In this document: piece by piece, positions 1 to 13,193 of the stretch
How positions within the stretch are numbered: position 1 is the first letter of the stretch
How the letters are laid out: each line of letters opens with the position of its first letter
Assembly (NCBI GenBank): GCA_033297075.1
Contig: MU858046.1
Span: 620,001 to 684,000, forward strand
Direction: 5' to 3'
DNA length: 64,000 nt
Origin: Rhypophila decipiens
Taxonomy: Eukaryota; Ascomycota; Sordariomycetes; Sordariales; Naviculisporaceae
The notes under the pieces: generated by a model
What the model was told of the DNA's origin: nothing
What the model saw: only the letters and a program-made list of their open reading frames with translations
Database searches by the model: none
Made by a program: the position numbers and the translations under genes

Positions 1-1154
1 AAAAGGGCAAAATATATTGAGGCGGAGTACCAGGCAGGGTTGCACGATGTACCCGATCAACGCAAGCACAACAGCTCCAATACGGAAGCTTTGCTGAAGT
101 CCCAGAGGAAATCAAATATAATAATGGGGCAAACGGACTTGAGTGTTCTTCTTGGAATTTTCTAAACAGGAGCGATGGGACAGCATCTCGATTTAAATCT
201 CCTGGGTAGCCGGACTCCCGGATCCTGGGCTCCCCTTCAGGCCATGCTGTGATGCCTCTGCGGCCCTGAATCGCGGTGCCCATTTGAAGTTGCTGGGCTG
301 TAGAGTAGACTTTGGCCGGTACCTGTGGACGGGCTTGGAGGTACTTCTCTTCGAAGGGTGGTCGAGGGTGCCAAAAACAGCGGGTCGGGGTTAGCCAAAA
401 TCGGCACCCAAGACAGCAAAACATGACCTTATTGTGTAATTACAGCGGACTTTCAGGGCCCAGATTGAAAGGCTGAAGTGTCAGCTGTGCCAATGTCAAG
501 GCGCTCAACCGAAGCCGGTGCGACGACTGTTCAACTTCTTTAGCTGTACATGTATCCGTACACGTCCACCGTACGGGAGGTAACAGTCTTCGATACACCA
601 CATCCTCCAAGGCCGTACATACTCATACTGTAATACTATCGAATGGTATCAATCTCGAGACAACATCAAGCTGCGCGACCACCCGCTCTCCCGAATCCCG
701 CATCCCAGACAGCGACCTGATCCAGGCCAAATACGGCGAAACATCGAAGCTGCCATATTGTACGAGAACCGGCGTTTCTCCGGTATCACGAATCGGTCAT
801 TCGAATGTCCCGTTTAACGAATAACTGGTGATTCGCCGCCTCGTGCTTGGTCCCAAAGCTTCGCGCCATCGTCAACGTTAACCAGATAGCAGCCCCCTGT
901 GCTGCCATGGAGTCCAGTCGCCAGGCTCCCAAGCAAGAGTTAGACACGACACCACTATCTACGATCCAATCGACGGCATTAGCCATCGGTCAAAGACATC
1001 GGCGCCGCGGCGATTAGACATCTACCATTTTCGCGACCCCAACATCCTCGATCCGTATGCCCTGGCTTCCTACAAGACACCCCGTCCGACCCCCGGCCTC
1101 GGTGCATGATCGTCAACCTCGCTCGCCCGCGCCTTGTGCGTCACCGCCTCCGAT
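1..1154. other. intergenic sequence upstream of MED13
   Basis: I see no supportable gene here. The short open frames on both strands lack family features and codon structure. The sequence is presumed promoter and 5' leader of the Med13 gene that starts at 1155. It contains a cluster of CCGTAC/GTACGG words near 553-585, of the kind also seen in other spacers of the window. Confidence 0.5.
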
Positions 1155-4100
1155 ATGGATGCTGGCGAATATGAGACTAACGTCTTGCTAATTGTAAGTG
1201 TGCGCGTGGCTTCTAATTCTGGTTCAGTCTGCTGACATAATGCCGTCCTTGCACAGAATAATGTTCAACTGGTAGCTTACCGCATATACGAGCCTGTATC
1301 AAGTACTTCGGTCTATACGTTTAGTGCCGCCGATGTCGAGAGCCGCCTGATCAACGATGGCCACATGGTGTATATGGATTCTGCCCGCCGGGGGATATGG
1401 TGCTTCTTTCTCTCCAACAGGGACACACCATTGCCCAACCAGGCCGAACAGCTTGGTCTCTCTGGGATGATGGAGGTATGCGGCTTCCCAATACGACTGG
1501 TGCACGAGGGATTCTTCGAGCCTGTTCAGCTGCTGAAGAACCGAACATCGGGGCCGAATCCCATCAATACACCCACCAACTCATCGTCCAGCGGCTCCGC
1601 GCTCGATTTAACATCCCGGAATGCGCAATCGTCTAGTCTTCCCCCGGCAGCTGGTCCGAGTCCAGGATACATGGTCGTGGATGGCAATGTTGTTCCAAGC
1701 ATGTTGAATGACGGGAACAGATGGAGCTCGATCCCTATCTCAGAGAGATACCAGTTCTTCATCACGGCCGCCTTATCCTCTCTCTCTGTCTCGTTCTGTC
1801 ACCGAATTGGCAGCATTCCATTGGACCATCGAAGCCTGCTGCTTCCCGCTCAGGCCTATCAGGTCGACGAAGTTGAGCCGAGCGAGGCGCTCCAGACATC
1901 AGCTATCGCGACGTTCCGCATCTATCTGACCACCACTGGATCTTTCATCATTTCCCTTTGCGTTACGATGCTGCATGGGCTTATAGCTTCAACCGACGCT
2001 GTGCGAGGAAATGTATTGCCCAGAGATAGCATGATCCTCGCCGCTCCACTCGGGGCGTTTGGCTCGCCTCAGGGAATCATTGACGGAGAGACAAACGCGA
2101 GTTGGAAGAATCTTTGCACCAAGCTATTCCAAGTACGCGGCATGCCGTCATGTCTGCTTCAGAACTGTTCTTGGCTCAATATCAGTTTTCTCCAGAAGAA
2201 GCCCCACGAGCAGAAGGCTGATGGCAAGCGAACACCGCTTTCCAACACGGGGCCGACAGCACCGTGGCCGGCGTCCCTGTGCTTTCGCAAGCCCAAGATA
2301 GGGACCACCTTGGTCAAGCGGCTAGACAAAACGTCGTTGAATAACATGACAGAACATCTGGATCCTCTTAATAGTGCCAAAGCATGGCACGAGGGATTTG
2401 GTGAAATGGAGGGCACCATCTCCAAGAGGAAACAAGACAGAGAGATGGCCCTTGCTAATGAGAATGCGGAATCGGAAGCCAAAATTGCGCAGCCAAATGG
2501 TTACTCATCCATGACTTTTCGTCGTTCCAGCAATGGAGGGGCCGGAGTCCAGTCCGGCGCAATGTACCCGACGCCGCCAGACGGGATTCAGCAGTTGGGA
2601 ATGCCCTCCTCGTTTGACCCGTCTATCCTGAGTCCAGGCCAGCCATCGCAAATAGCAGGAGCCCTTGACGCTGACTCGGCGATGCAACACGGGGCTGTTG
2701 GAGATGGCTTCGATGGGAATTGGGGCGGTGCAGAGACGAAGCGCGAACAAGTCACCGACTTCCTCGAAAACGACAATATGTTTGGGGACGATATGTTTGA
2801 GGCAAATGAGCTTACCGATGCAGATTTCAGCTTCTTTGATGAACAACCTGGGGGTGCAGATATGGACCTCTCGGTGCTCCCCGATATGGGAGCAGCCATG
2901 GAGCTATCCGCAGCCTTGAGTCAACCACCAAAGCAGACACCCTCGCACCCAATGTCGGCTTTGGAACAGCACAGGCCTTCTGTGGTGTCACCACAGTTCA
3001 CGAAGCCTGAGCTCAAGCATGCACGCAGTACTCTTGCCGACGAGAGTCGGCAGATTGCAAATAATATGGAGAGTTTCAATCTCAACTCGACTGTTGGACT
3101 AAAGAGATACCCAAGTCCCTTCGACCCGGATACCGTCTATAAACGGGTTTGTGCGTCTATACCGCAGCAGTCAAGATATCCATCAAAAGCTGCTTCACGC
3201 CGGCGGTCGAGTGTCTTTGAAAAGGTTACATTTGATCCATCCCTCTCGCTGGCTGCTAAGAAATACCAGGAAAGCGGGCCCTTTAACTATACGATACCCT
3301 CAGAAAAAGAAAAGGAGCGAAAAGCTCTCGAGAGCAGCAGCCCAGTATCGACCGAACCCCACTTCAAAGCCGCAAAACAGCGCAAAACTCAACCGCTGGC
3401 CAATCTCAATGTGATTTTGACCAAATTCGCCGGTGGTCCCGATACCAGTCCAACCAAACCCGAAGATGTGGCGTCCAACTCGGAGGAGTCAGGTTGGAGC
3501 TCAGACGATGACGACAGGAGCCAAGCAAGTAGACTGGTTTCCTCTCCGGCAAAATCGAGCGTCGCCAACAGACGTCCAGACGATGACAACATATCCATGG
3601 CTGCCTCCTTCAAAGACTTGGAGAATACCTTGACAGACCCACCGTCGTATGGATCTGAAGATCTGGTCCGACTCTCTAAACCTGAGGTGCCTGAAGTTTC
3701 CATGACGAAATTCTTCACAGACCCGGAGCCGGCGCCTTTTCGACTTGATTGCACAGATGACGATTTCATGGAAGTTGCTCAGATAGTGACTGAGCAGGCT
3801 GCAACCGGCTCACTGCGGTTTGTTCCCCAGAACCACACTCCTGCAAATCGTGAAGAACGCCGTAGCCTCGTGGCTGCGATGCGGTACACTTTACACGGCC
3901 TGCTGAAGGCGCTCCCAAAGACGTTGGACCGTGCAACGGGATGTCAACTTCGTCCTTTGATAGAAGTTCAGGATGTCCCACTGCCCACGCACTCAAATCG
4001 CATTCAGCCACGGCCGGCGGGTCCGGAGATGGTCAGGCAGAATAACATATTCCAGCTTCCCCCACCGCACTTGGAATTCCGACGCTATGATACCCATATT

Positions 4101-5723
4101 TCGGTACTACCGCCCGCGCTGTCATTCTGGGAAAGTTTGGGTCTTGGAGCTTCGCAGGGTCCAAAGGATATCATTTCTCTTGGCGTGTTTCCGGCCTTGG
4201 ACGGCATGCGAGACAACGTTGCCGCATATCTGGGTAGAATGGGCCACGTATATGAGAATCTCAAACTTGGGACATTCAGACCCATGGAAACCGTAACGGG
4301 CATCGCAGACGGGCTGCTGCCCTTTATCAACGACCACGAGATGACTTCAATGCATCCTGCTGGATACTCTGGCTCGGCTCTTGGCGAATACATGATGAGG
4401 CTTGGTCAAGCGCTCGCAGCGTCTTCAGCGTCCCAAAAGAATTTTGTGGTTCACTTCATATACTCGGTGGAGAACCCTGCGACGGTTGTCGAATATTGTG
4501 CTGCTTTCCAGGAGCTACAAGAGTACTACGAACGATATCTAGCAGACAGGAAAAGGGGGCCATCGAATGCTCTGGTGATGCAGTTAGTTCCGCAGGACGC
4601 CGTGGCCTCGGAGACATCTGTAGTCATCCTTCCTCCGGCAGAGTACTCGAAACTGTGTATCGAAACGTACGATCGCTGCACACTGTTTGGAGGCCATATG
4701 CCCGCTCCGGCGATTGTGCTTGAGCCAACATTACCACGGGTGATCGAATTCAAGTCGATAACCACACCCTCGCCGAACGTGATGCAAGAAAACTCATGCG
4801 TGCACGTCGCATATGCCCAAAGCGCGGATGAACGATGGATCACGGCGGCCTGGACGGACAATCGGGGAGTCAAGCAGATGACAGCATCGTACTGTCTCGG
4901 GAGGAGGAACAGGCCCCTCTCTAGACAAATAACAGAGATCATCCACGAGATCTGGGAGACGACACACGATCTGATATCCATAGCCAGGGTGCGATGGCGT
5001 GTAATCGTTGCCAAGTGCGGTCCCATGGACCAGCAGGAAATTGAATACTGGACCGGGCTCGCTCAGAACGAGACCAGGGCGACCGTCACCCTATCTCTAT
5101 TGACAGTCGATACCAACCCGTCTCTCCAGTTAATCCCTCCCGCTCCCAAGATCCCCCTGACCGTCTCATCGGTGTTCTACACAACTCCGGTCTCCACGCC
5201 GCAGCCTAACATGGTCTCTCCCGAACAAAGCGGGACTGGTGCTGGCGGTGGTGGTGTCGGGGCAACTACCCCCGGCGGACACGATAGCAGCAACAATCCC
5301 AACAGCGCAGCCCCAGCCGACTCAGACGACGCCACTCTCGTCGACGTAACGGATACCACATGGGGCGTGATATCCTCACACAGACTAAACAACTCCTCTT
5401 CCCTAACGGAACTCAATGCGGCCCTGGCGAGCGGGTACCTGGTCAAACGGACGGGCCCGAGCGTGGAGGATGCCCCCGTCGCGATGGAGATCAATCTCGT
5501 GCATGCTGATCCCCATCAGCTGCATGGAATTCCGCCAAATATGCATGTTAATGCGGGGCCGACGAGGGTATATGAGAATCTGTTAAGGGAGATGTTGATG
5601 TGCTTTCGGGGGCTGGGGAGTCTGGCCAGGGCGAGGGGGGTTGTGGATAGAGATACGGATGTTAGGCCTTGGCATGTTGCTGCTGCTGAGAAGGCTGTTC
5701 GGGCGCTTTATTTGCTGATGTGA
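1155..5723 (+). CDS. MED13: Mediator complex subunit 13 (Med13/Ssn2/Srb9)
   Basis: Med13 is the large scaffold of the Mediator CDK8 kinase module. It links Cdk8-cyclin C-Med12 to core Mediator in the nucleus and mainly acts in transcriptional repression. Two exons are seen, 1155-1193 and 1257-5723, with a 63-nt intron (GTAAGT donor, CTGAC branch, CACAG acceptor). This gives about 1501 residues, normal for fungal Med13. The N-terminal Med13 block includes FSAADVESRLINDGHMVYMD. The middle has a CSWLN..FLQKKPHEQKADGKRTPL block, typical of the family, followed by the TDADFSFFDEQ acidic motif. A long disordered Ser/Pro-rich linker separates this from the C-terminal Med13 domain, which ends near RALYLLM. 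The start was chosen because the exon 1 ATG joins in frame to the conserved N-terminus, while the first ATG in exon 2 would remove about 49 conserved residues. No frame break was seen. Confidence 0.93.
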
Positions 5724-6246
5724 TTGTTGATGGAGTAAGGTTTGGTTTAATAGGAGGATAATTACGTGTATTGTGGATAGAGATAGAGTCACCCACATCA
5801 GAAGCACTGCTAGGGGGGTGGTGAACATTACTACCTAGGAATTTGTATTGGGGATAAGATGGCTTGTGTATTTATTGGCTTCTGGGGGTGTGATTTAACA
5901 TACCCTTTGGATACCATATTTTCTCTTTTTTGTTATTATCTTCTTGTATGGTGTTTTGTTGTGTATATTGTGTGTTTTGGGTTCATCATGTTTGGTAGCG
6001 GGTTTGAATCTCATTTACACTGGGTCTTGTCACCTTTTTGACCCAGCCAAATGGCGAACTGGATGGATCTCCAAGATACCGCTGCTACCTTCCCTCTGTA
6101 TCAATGTCAACAACTCTATGGATCGTTGGGGCTAAGATATTGCTCACGCTAAGGCGGCGGTCTATATGGTCTTCATAATGGCATAAGAAGACAAAACATG
6201 AAGAAACAGAAAAGAATGGCAACAGAAGGACCAAAACAACCCTGAT
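5724..6246. other. convergent 3' spacer, MED13 and MTA phosphorylase
   Basis: This 523-bp, T-rich spacer lies between two convergent genes and presumably holds both 3' UTRs. I see no gene in it. Confidence 0.6.
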
Positions 6247-7225
6247 CTAGTTATCCCAAAAACCAGGGAAAAGATACTCAACCCTCTTCATAGCCTCCGG
6301 GTTCCTGCCCTCCGGTTTAGTCATGAACTTGACCGCCCCCTGGGCACTCCCCTCCCAGTGCTTGGCCAGCACCATATCGCTATTCTCCTGCTTGCACAAC
6401 TCATCCAAGACGGCACCAACAAGATGCTTAGCATTCTTGCTATTAGCATCCATGTACTTCATCACCATCGCAACGTCAACATCCTCGGTAGTATGCCAGC
6501 AATCATAGTCCGTAGCCATGCAAATCATCTGGTAAGCCAGCTCCGCCTCCCTCGCCAGCTTGGACTCCGGGAGCGCAGACATGTTGATCACGGACCCGCC
6601 CCACGACCGGTACATGTGACTCTCCGCGCGGGTGCTGAACGCCGGTCCCTCCATGCAAATGATTGTGCCGCCCTGGTGCAAGACCACGCCGTCGCCTTTC
6701 ATTGCGTCTGCGCACTTTTGGACCACACCGGCCAAACCGGCATCGAACGGGTCGGCGAACCCGACATGGCCCACCACGCCGCCTTCGAAAAAGGTGAATG
6801 GGCGGATCCCTTTGGTCCGGTCGATGATTTGGTCGGGGACGACGAAATCCATGGGCTTGATCTCCTCGCGGAGAGAGCCGACGGCTGAGAAGGCGATTAT
6901 GGTGCGCACGCCGATGGAGCGCAGGGCGGCGATGTTGGCGCGGGCGGGGACTTCATGCGGTGCGAGCTGGTGGTGGAGGCCGTGGCGGGCTAGGAAGGCG
7001 ATGGGGATGCCGTTGTGTAGGGCTATTGTTATGGGGGAGGAGGGATTGCCCCATGGTGTTGTTGGGTTGAGCGCTGCTACGGGGGTGTAGCCTTCTATTT
7101 TTGCGAGGCCGGTTCCGCCTATTACGGCGATGTGGACTGGTCCTGGGGAGGATGTTAGTTTGAGTTTTTGGAGGGGGGAAGATATGATATTGCTTACTGT
7201 CGAAGTGGTCTGGGAGAGAAGCCAT
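6247..7225 (-). CDS. MEU1: S-methyl-5'-thioadenosine phosphorylase
   Basis: This enzyme splits methylthioadenosine, a by-product of polyamine synthesis, with phosphate to adenine and methylthioribose-1-phosphate, the first step of methionine salvage. Exons on the minus strand are 7225-7198 and 7142-6247, joined over a 55-nt intron with a GTAAGC donor and CCCAG acceptor. The product is about 307 residues, the usual length. Visible family motifs are the N-terminal phosphate-binding segment IGGTGL, the ARHG motif, FSAVGSLRE, the substrate-site segment EGPAFSTRAES and the INMSALPE block. The C-terminal half covers the rest of the type-2 purine nucleoside phosphorylase fold. The start lies nine codons before the intron and joins in frame to the conserved glycine-rich loop. 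Assignment is firm; the symbol follows the yeast orthologue. Confidence 0.94.
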
Positions 7226-8152
7226 TTTTTTAGATGACGGCTGTGAAGATGAGTAAATAGTAGGTAGCTGTGATACTAATTCTCAAAGGTTAGGTGAATG
7301 GTTCTGAGCGAGGTTCTTTCTAGATCTAGCTGAAGTGCCTTTTAAGTGAAAGAGAAGAAATTGGTATGAGGTAAGATGAGATGAAGTGTTCACTACTCAC
7401 CTAGGCTGGTCTTATCTCCAAAATTGTCACTCACTTCTCCTGCTTGGTAATCTGTTGCATATGAAGATTATTTTTTTTTTCCTCATCGCCATCGCGGGGT
7501 TACCCATCGTAGCTTTTTACCCCGCCATCGTGGTGACGTTGAAATTTACTGATCTACACGTGTACTATACCCCTGCGTAATACCAAATAGAGGATGTAAT
7601 TTCGTTATGGAGGCCGGTATCAGTACACGAGCCGGCGAGCAACTTCACCGTGATACTGTCCGAATTGCTCGATTATCGTATTAAAGAAACTACATTTAGT
7701 AAAGGAGTTATTCGGTTTAAGTGGTTCATTCTAAAACGCCATTTGTCTATCTTGGGATGGATTCACGACATGTAACAATGAGTCGAAGTGTGCGTAATTT
7801 ACCGTATGTATTACCGGCCACAAATTTCGTCAAGCCTTTCTCGCCAGTCCTGGTCACCTTATTCAAGCCTCCAGGGTGCACGATTTCAAGAGCTCCACCA
7901 AACTCGAACAGAGATTCAGACATTTCAAGACCAGTCATTGCCACACCACATTAACTTCAGACAACCGGGAACAATTTCAACATCTTTAAATAGCCCATCC
8001 CAATCTCATTTATCAGCTTCCTTCATCCCGCGTCTGTAGATTCCACACGCCTCACCCAGCCCTCCCGTTCATCACATCACACCGCCATTATTCCTTGTTC
8101 GGCTCTTAAACGGCTCAGTTTTTCAACTTTAAAGACACAACTCACAGTAAAC
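7226..8152. other. divergent spacer, MTA phosphorylase and ataxin-10-like gene
   Basis: This 927-bp divergent spacer is the likely promoter region for both flanking genes. It has a small inverted repeat, GCGGGGT near 7493 and ACCCCGC near 7519, and a pyrimidine-rich leader just before 8153. I see no gene in it. Confidence 0.55.
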
Positions 8153-11100
8153 ATGGCGTCTTCACCCCTTGACCAGGGAACTACGTCTCCCACTACTCCA
8201 ACACCTTCAGGGGGAGAGCAGCGTCAGCGGCGCGCCATCACCGTCGAAGAGCTGAGCTTCACCTCGGCCATGAGCCTATTAGAGGCATATTTTCAACATG
8301 ATCCCGCCGTTGGGCCGCGGACCATGCCCTATGTAACAAAGTTCATCACTAGAACGCTTGAGAAAACCCACAGTCTCAGGGAGGTTCGGTAGGTCGAGCC
8401 CTGATCTTGGGTCCTCACTTAGCTGTCGGCTTGATTGCTAATAGGTGCTCGCAGGGAAACGTTATCACAAAGTGTCGATGTTTGGATGTGGCTCGGAAAG
8501 GACTTTGTTGCGGCCCTGCCATCGCTCGAGACCCGTTCAATAGGCTCCCGGTTGAATCCAGACAATGGCATGACGCCCCAGGAAAGCACGGCTTTGATCA
8601 CCAAGAACTATGTGTCTCTCAAGGAAGACCTCTCCATCTTGATCAAGCTGATGCATATTGCCAGAAATCTGCTCGTCGTTTCAGAACCTGAAGTTCCGCA
8701 GGACCTCTGTACGGCCACGCAGTTTGATAACATGCTTTTCCTGACTATCGGTCTCTGTGTCAATGTCACGAGCAAAGCCTATGACGGAGACATCCTCGAG
8801 GAGAGTGCTCGGCACAGGTTGACTGAAATCACCGAGCTGTACAAGAAACTGCTGGTGACGTGCCTCCAGCAAGCCCATAACTGGATCGCTAAGAACGACC
8901 GGAACAAGATGCATTTCTGGATTCGTACTCTTTACGATGATGATGCAATGGAACCCCCTGAAGGCGCCGACTTTCGATCTGATATTGCCAGGACTGAGAT
9001 TCAGCATTGGTTCGAACGGAACTCGAGATTCTGCGACAAGGCCCGACAACTACTTATCGAGTATGAAAGGACTGCTCGAGAAAATCCCAAGGACGCTCCG
9101 GGCCCGCTTACGCCTCATTGTTCCGACATGGCTTGGAATTGGGATCCAGAAAATCACAAAATCCGGGCCGACCCGGCCGACGATGATTCACATATTATGC
9201 CGCTGTGGAAGGAAGACGAACCCGATAAGTTTGAGCAAGATCGCCTCTATGGTCGTGTTTCTAGGGAGATAGATCTGTGGTGGCTCAAGGCCCGAGATCC
9301 CAACTACGAGGACTGGGTCGTCCCCATGCCCACGGTCGAGTTTGCTCAGCAGAGGACAGAAAACTCAAAGGCAAATCTCGTCAATCGCTACGCAGAATCC
9401 TATCGAGAGGACACGGCTGCGTCGGTGCACTCGGTGCACTCCAACGACTATGCTTCTCATCCTGGACATTCCAGTGAGGAAGAGAACCGCGATTCCCAAC
9501 ATTATAGTCAGGATTACAATGATGACCCGATCGAGGACGAGGATGTAGACGACGACGAATCATATGGCGAGGGACCCATGAGCGGCCTGTTGACAGAAGT
9601 ACCCAACATTCTCGACCCGAAGCAGATAGAGGCTCTCCATATGATCGTCAAATCTTGCATACTCGACAATGCTGGACTCGCCCTTAGTAGGGCTGGCGAG
9701 AACCTGCAGAAGACGAGATGCAGGATGTTTTTAGCACTGGAGTGTGGAAGGAGCCTTCTTCGCGAGATTCTCGTCTTTATTGCTGTGTGGGAAAAGAACG
9801 AGCAAACGCTCATCTTCCAGCTGACGACTCAGATCGTCGAAGCAATCCACCACAGTGCCTTGATTCCTTATGCATGGTCATCACTGCGGATCCCCAAGGA
9901 TATAATCTCCCCGGCCCAGACAGTTCTCTTGCGGCTTGTGAACAACATGTTCCGCGCGAGGAATAACGACCCCCCACCGCCCGATTCCAAGGAACATTTG
10001 CGAGACGTCAAGCTCCTTCAGTACCTGTTCATCCAGTTCCGCAGCCGGATCGTACCCGAATGCGCTGCACTCATGCACCTCCAGGCACAGATCCGCAGCG
10101 ACGCCGCATCTGCTGTTGAGTTCCCCGTCGACAGCTGGGACATGGAGCGCGCCAAAGACGGCCTACAACAGTTCCTAGAGCTCCTCACCACCGTCAACGA
10201 GCTACCCGAAACAAGAGCCTATCTCATCGAGTGGGAGGCTGCCTACGAGCTGCTCGTACTTCTGAAAGGCCTCGAGGAAGGTGTGCCCAAGAAACCTCTT
10301 GTGGACATGGCACGCCCGTCTCCTCCTCGCCCACCTCAACACCCGTCAGACGACTACGACGCAGACAACATCCCACCCCCACCGCCGCCTCCTCCCCCAA
10401 TGCAAGATTTTGCCTACCAGTTCCCCTGGGCCGGCATCAAGGCGCAAATCCTTCACCTACTGGCCGGTCTGCTCCAACCGCCCCCCGGTCGCAGCAGTCC
10501 AGGCAACCCGAAAGTCCAAGCCCAGATCATCCGCCACAACGGCATCATCAACCTGCTGGCCTGCTGCGCATATGACGACCACAACCGCTACGCCAGGGAA
10601 CGTGTCCAGGTGTGTTTGAAATGGTTGATGGATGGATCCGACGCTGCCCAGAATTTCCTACACGAACTGTCAGCCATGTCGCCACCGCCGAACCTCCGAC
10701 CACAGCCGGGGCCAGATGGTCAGGCGCCCACAACTACCATGCGCATCGACGGTGTCGGGGGAGAGGTTAAAGTCCGGCTCAAGGCACCAGCAACTAACGC
10801 CACCACCACCGGCAGCAGCAGCAGCAGTGGCGGCAGTGTCCCCAAAACCGGATCAGCGAGCGCGGCACTCCTCAACATAGCAGCTAGAAAGGCAGGTGTG
10901 CCTCTCCCCTCGCTGGCAGCTTCTACTTCGGGCAGCGGATCAGGCGGACAGATCAATACTAGCAACACATTGGCGCCGATTCAGTCAAGTACAACGGCTG
11001 CGGCGGGCAAGGGCGGCGGCGACTCGGTGCGAAGTCGATCAGACGAGCTCCTACGTGATATCATCACCTTGGCCGATGAAGCTGCCAGGCTGGCTATCAC

Positions 11101-11173
11101 CGGCGGGCATGTACATGGCCAACTTCACCACCGGGCGGACGAGGACGAGACGGAGGATGACGATTTTATGTGA
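8153..11173 (+). CDS. CTR86: ataxin-10 / copper transport protein 86 family protein
   Basis: The function is poorly defined; fungal members are annotated as copper transport protein 86 and are related to ataxin-10. Exons are 8153-8388 and 8455-11173, with a 66-nt intron that has a GTAGGT donor, a GCTAAT branch and a GCAG acceptor. This acceptor, not the earlier TAG at 8442-8444, keeps the frame. The protein is about 984 residues. It is largely alpha-helical, with acidic stretches around 9460-9560 and a run of nine prolines near 10374. The C-terminal ataxin-10 domain, roughly residues 735-825, has the pattern KAQILHLL..NPKVQAQIIRHNGI..LL.CC.YDDHN...RERVQVCLKWL. This armadillo-like repeat is the main evidence. 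After it comes a Ser/Gly/Thr-rich disordered tail ending in acidic residues. The family call is solid, but a role in copper transport is only inherited annotation. Confidence 0.82.
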
Positions 11174-11682
11174 AGAGTTGGAGACTGGTAAAGACGGGGT
11201 CGGTTATGGCGTATAAAGGGGGTATATTGTATACAAGGCAGCAGCGAGATATAATGTTTCTAGGGCTTTGATTAGACACCATTGTGATACAAGATAGCAT
11301 GACAAGAATATCAAACCAAGCTACCTTGGCTATAACATGTCCAAAGCCCAGAAAGTAAAGACTTGTAGGACCGTGTACTTGGGAGAACAAAGGGAGAAAT
11401 TAAGAACGTTCCAAATGCGTTTGTTTCCTTTCAATACCAGACAGACAGACACCTTGTTGCTTGCTGCAAGCGCTTCGCTAGGTAGGTATAGTACTACTCC
11501 GTCTACATAACATCCATGGTTGCTACTACCGTACTCTCCCAGGATATCAAACCATCAGAAATGCCAAACCAAATTGATTGCCTCTCAAAACAACGAAATT
11601 ACCCATCTTGAATTGAACGCCACCTTCGCTCCCTTGTTCCAAAAGTCCAAGCCCCCTCCTTTCACTTCTTCTGTTTGCATAT
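11174..11682. other. convergent 3' spacer
   Basis: This 509-bp stretch lies between the convergent ataxin-10-like gene and alanine aminotransferase. It is presumed to be two 3' UTRs. I see no gene. Confidence 0.6.
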
Positions 11683-13193
11683 TTACCTGTACTTGTCCAT
11701 AAACTCCTTGTGAAACTTGACAATCGAGCCAACCCACTCCGTCCCGGGCGCCAAAAATGTCGTTCGGAAGTGAAGCGATCCGGGCTTCTGTCCAAAGCCA
11801 GACCCAGGAACGACGCAAATACCCGTCGCCTCGAGCAGTTGCAAGCAATAAAACTCGTCAGGGGTGCGCCCTTCCTTTTTCGCAGCCTCGGCAGCCTTGT
11901 CGGGCAGGTTTATAGTAGGAAAGAGGTACATGCTGCCCTGGGGAGCGCCGCACTCGACACCTTCCATCTGCTCAAACGCCTTGTGAAGCGCGTTGGCGCG
12001 CTCTTTCAGCCCCTCGTAGATGGCCGTGTACTCTTTGTGATAGAGCTCGTGGCTCGGCTCGCCGGGCTTGGGCGGGTTGACCATGAGCTCGACCAGACAC
12101 TGGCCAATCACGGGCGCGCAGAGCATGATGCTGACAAACTTATAGATCTCGGCCTGGACGTGCTCGTCAAAGTTGACCAGCTCGAAGAATCCGCCGCGGT
12201 GGCCGCACTCGCCCACCATGCCCTTGGACACGGAGTGCAGAGAGGCGAGCTCGACGCCGTCGTACTTGCCGGGGAATTCCTTTTGGAGCTGGCGCAGTAC
12301 GCGCTTGAAGCTGATGAACTCGCCGATGAAGACGTTGGTCTGGTATACCTCGTCCGCCATGATGACTAGCTTCTCCTGGCTGGCAAACTCGATGACGTTG
12401 CGGATGTCCTCTTCTGAGAGCGAGGCTCCGGTAGGGTTGCCCGGGTTAATGATCACAATAGCACGGACGTCGATTCCGGCGGCCTTGGCGCTTTCATAGG
12501 ACTCCTTGATCGTGTCCACGTCTGTGCCCCAGTTCTTGCTCTCGTCTAGGTAGTATGGTACGCATGTTGCGTTCAGAACGGAGAGAGAGGCAGTGTAGAG
12601 GGGATACTGGGGAATAGGGACTAGGATGCCGGACTTGTCATTCTGGCAGATGACATGAAGGAGGGTATTGACGCCGGATGATGCACCGGCAGAGAGGTAG
12701 ATGTCGGCCTGACTCGCCGGGAACCCATCACGCTCTAGGCCCAAGGTCAGTATAAAGAACCATACAATGTAATGGAAGATGACTCACTCTCTAGGAACTC
12801 TGCAATCTTTTGTCTGATGGCGGGAACGCCATTGCTGGCACTGTATGCTCCCACGGACCCGACGTGCTTGAGCAGCCACTTTGCACGTTCGATCACATCT
12901 GGCTTGTAGCCGAGTTGGTTCAACAGCACACCCTCGTGCTCAATGAGCTCAGGGTTCTCCAAGAGACTCAGGACCTGACGGAAGAAGGTGATGGGCTTCT
13001 GGTCCAGCTGCTGTGGATTTCCAATGTTTGCGGAAACGACTTGGGTGAAAGGCAGACCCGATTTTCCTCCCAGAAGAGCAGCGCGGAACTCTTCTGATTT
13101 CACAGCCAGCTCTCCGCGGACTGCGTACTTGGCCTTCTTGACATGAGGGTTGATGTTGTGGATGTTGAGACGTCTTGACGGAGTGGACGACAT
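11683..13193 (-). CDS. ALT1: alanine aminotransferase (glutamate-pyruvate transaminase)
   Basis: This PLP enzyme interconverts alanine + 2-oxoglutarate and pyruvate + glutamate. Exons on the minus strand are 13193-12788 and 12734-11683, with a 53-nt intron (GTGAGT donor, CTAG acceptor), giving 485 residues from the first in-frame ATG. Class I/II aminotransferase motifs include YSASNGVPAIRQKIAEFLE, the INPGNPTGA block, ADEVYQTNV and the PLP-lysine segment LHSVSKGMVGECGHRGG. The C-terminal GSGFGQ..GSLHFRTTFL contains the substrate-binding Arg. The ATG at 13193 gives a protein starting MSSTPSRRLNIHNINP, which looks cytosolic. The frame stays open for about 70 codons upstream with no ATG and encodes a basic Ser/Gln-rich stretch, so a longer mitochondrial form is possible. 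A TATATAA-like box lies at about 13512-13524 on the minus strand. Confidence 0.92.

Noticed and set aside
8153..11173. STRIPAK component Far11/STRIP as the identity of this gene
   Set aside because: The C-terminal ataxin-10 pattern (NPKVQAQIIRHNGI..CC.YDDHN) is clear, and I do not see the Far11 domains.
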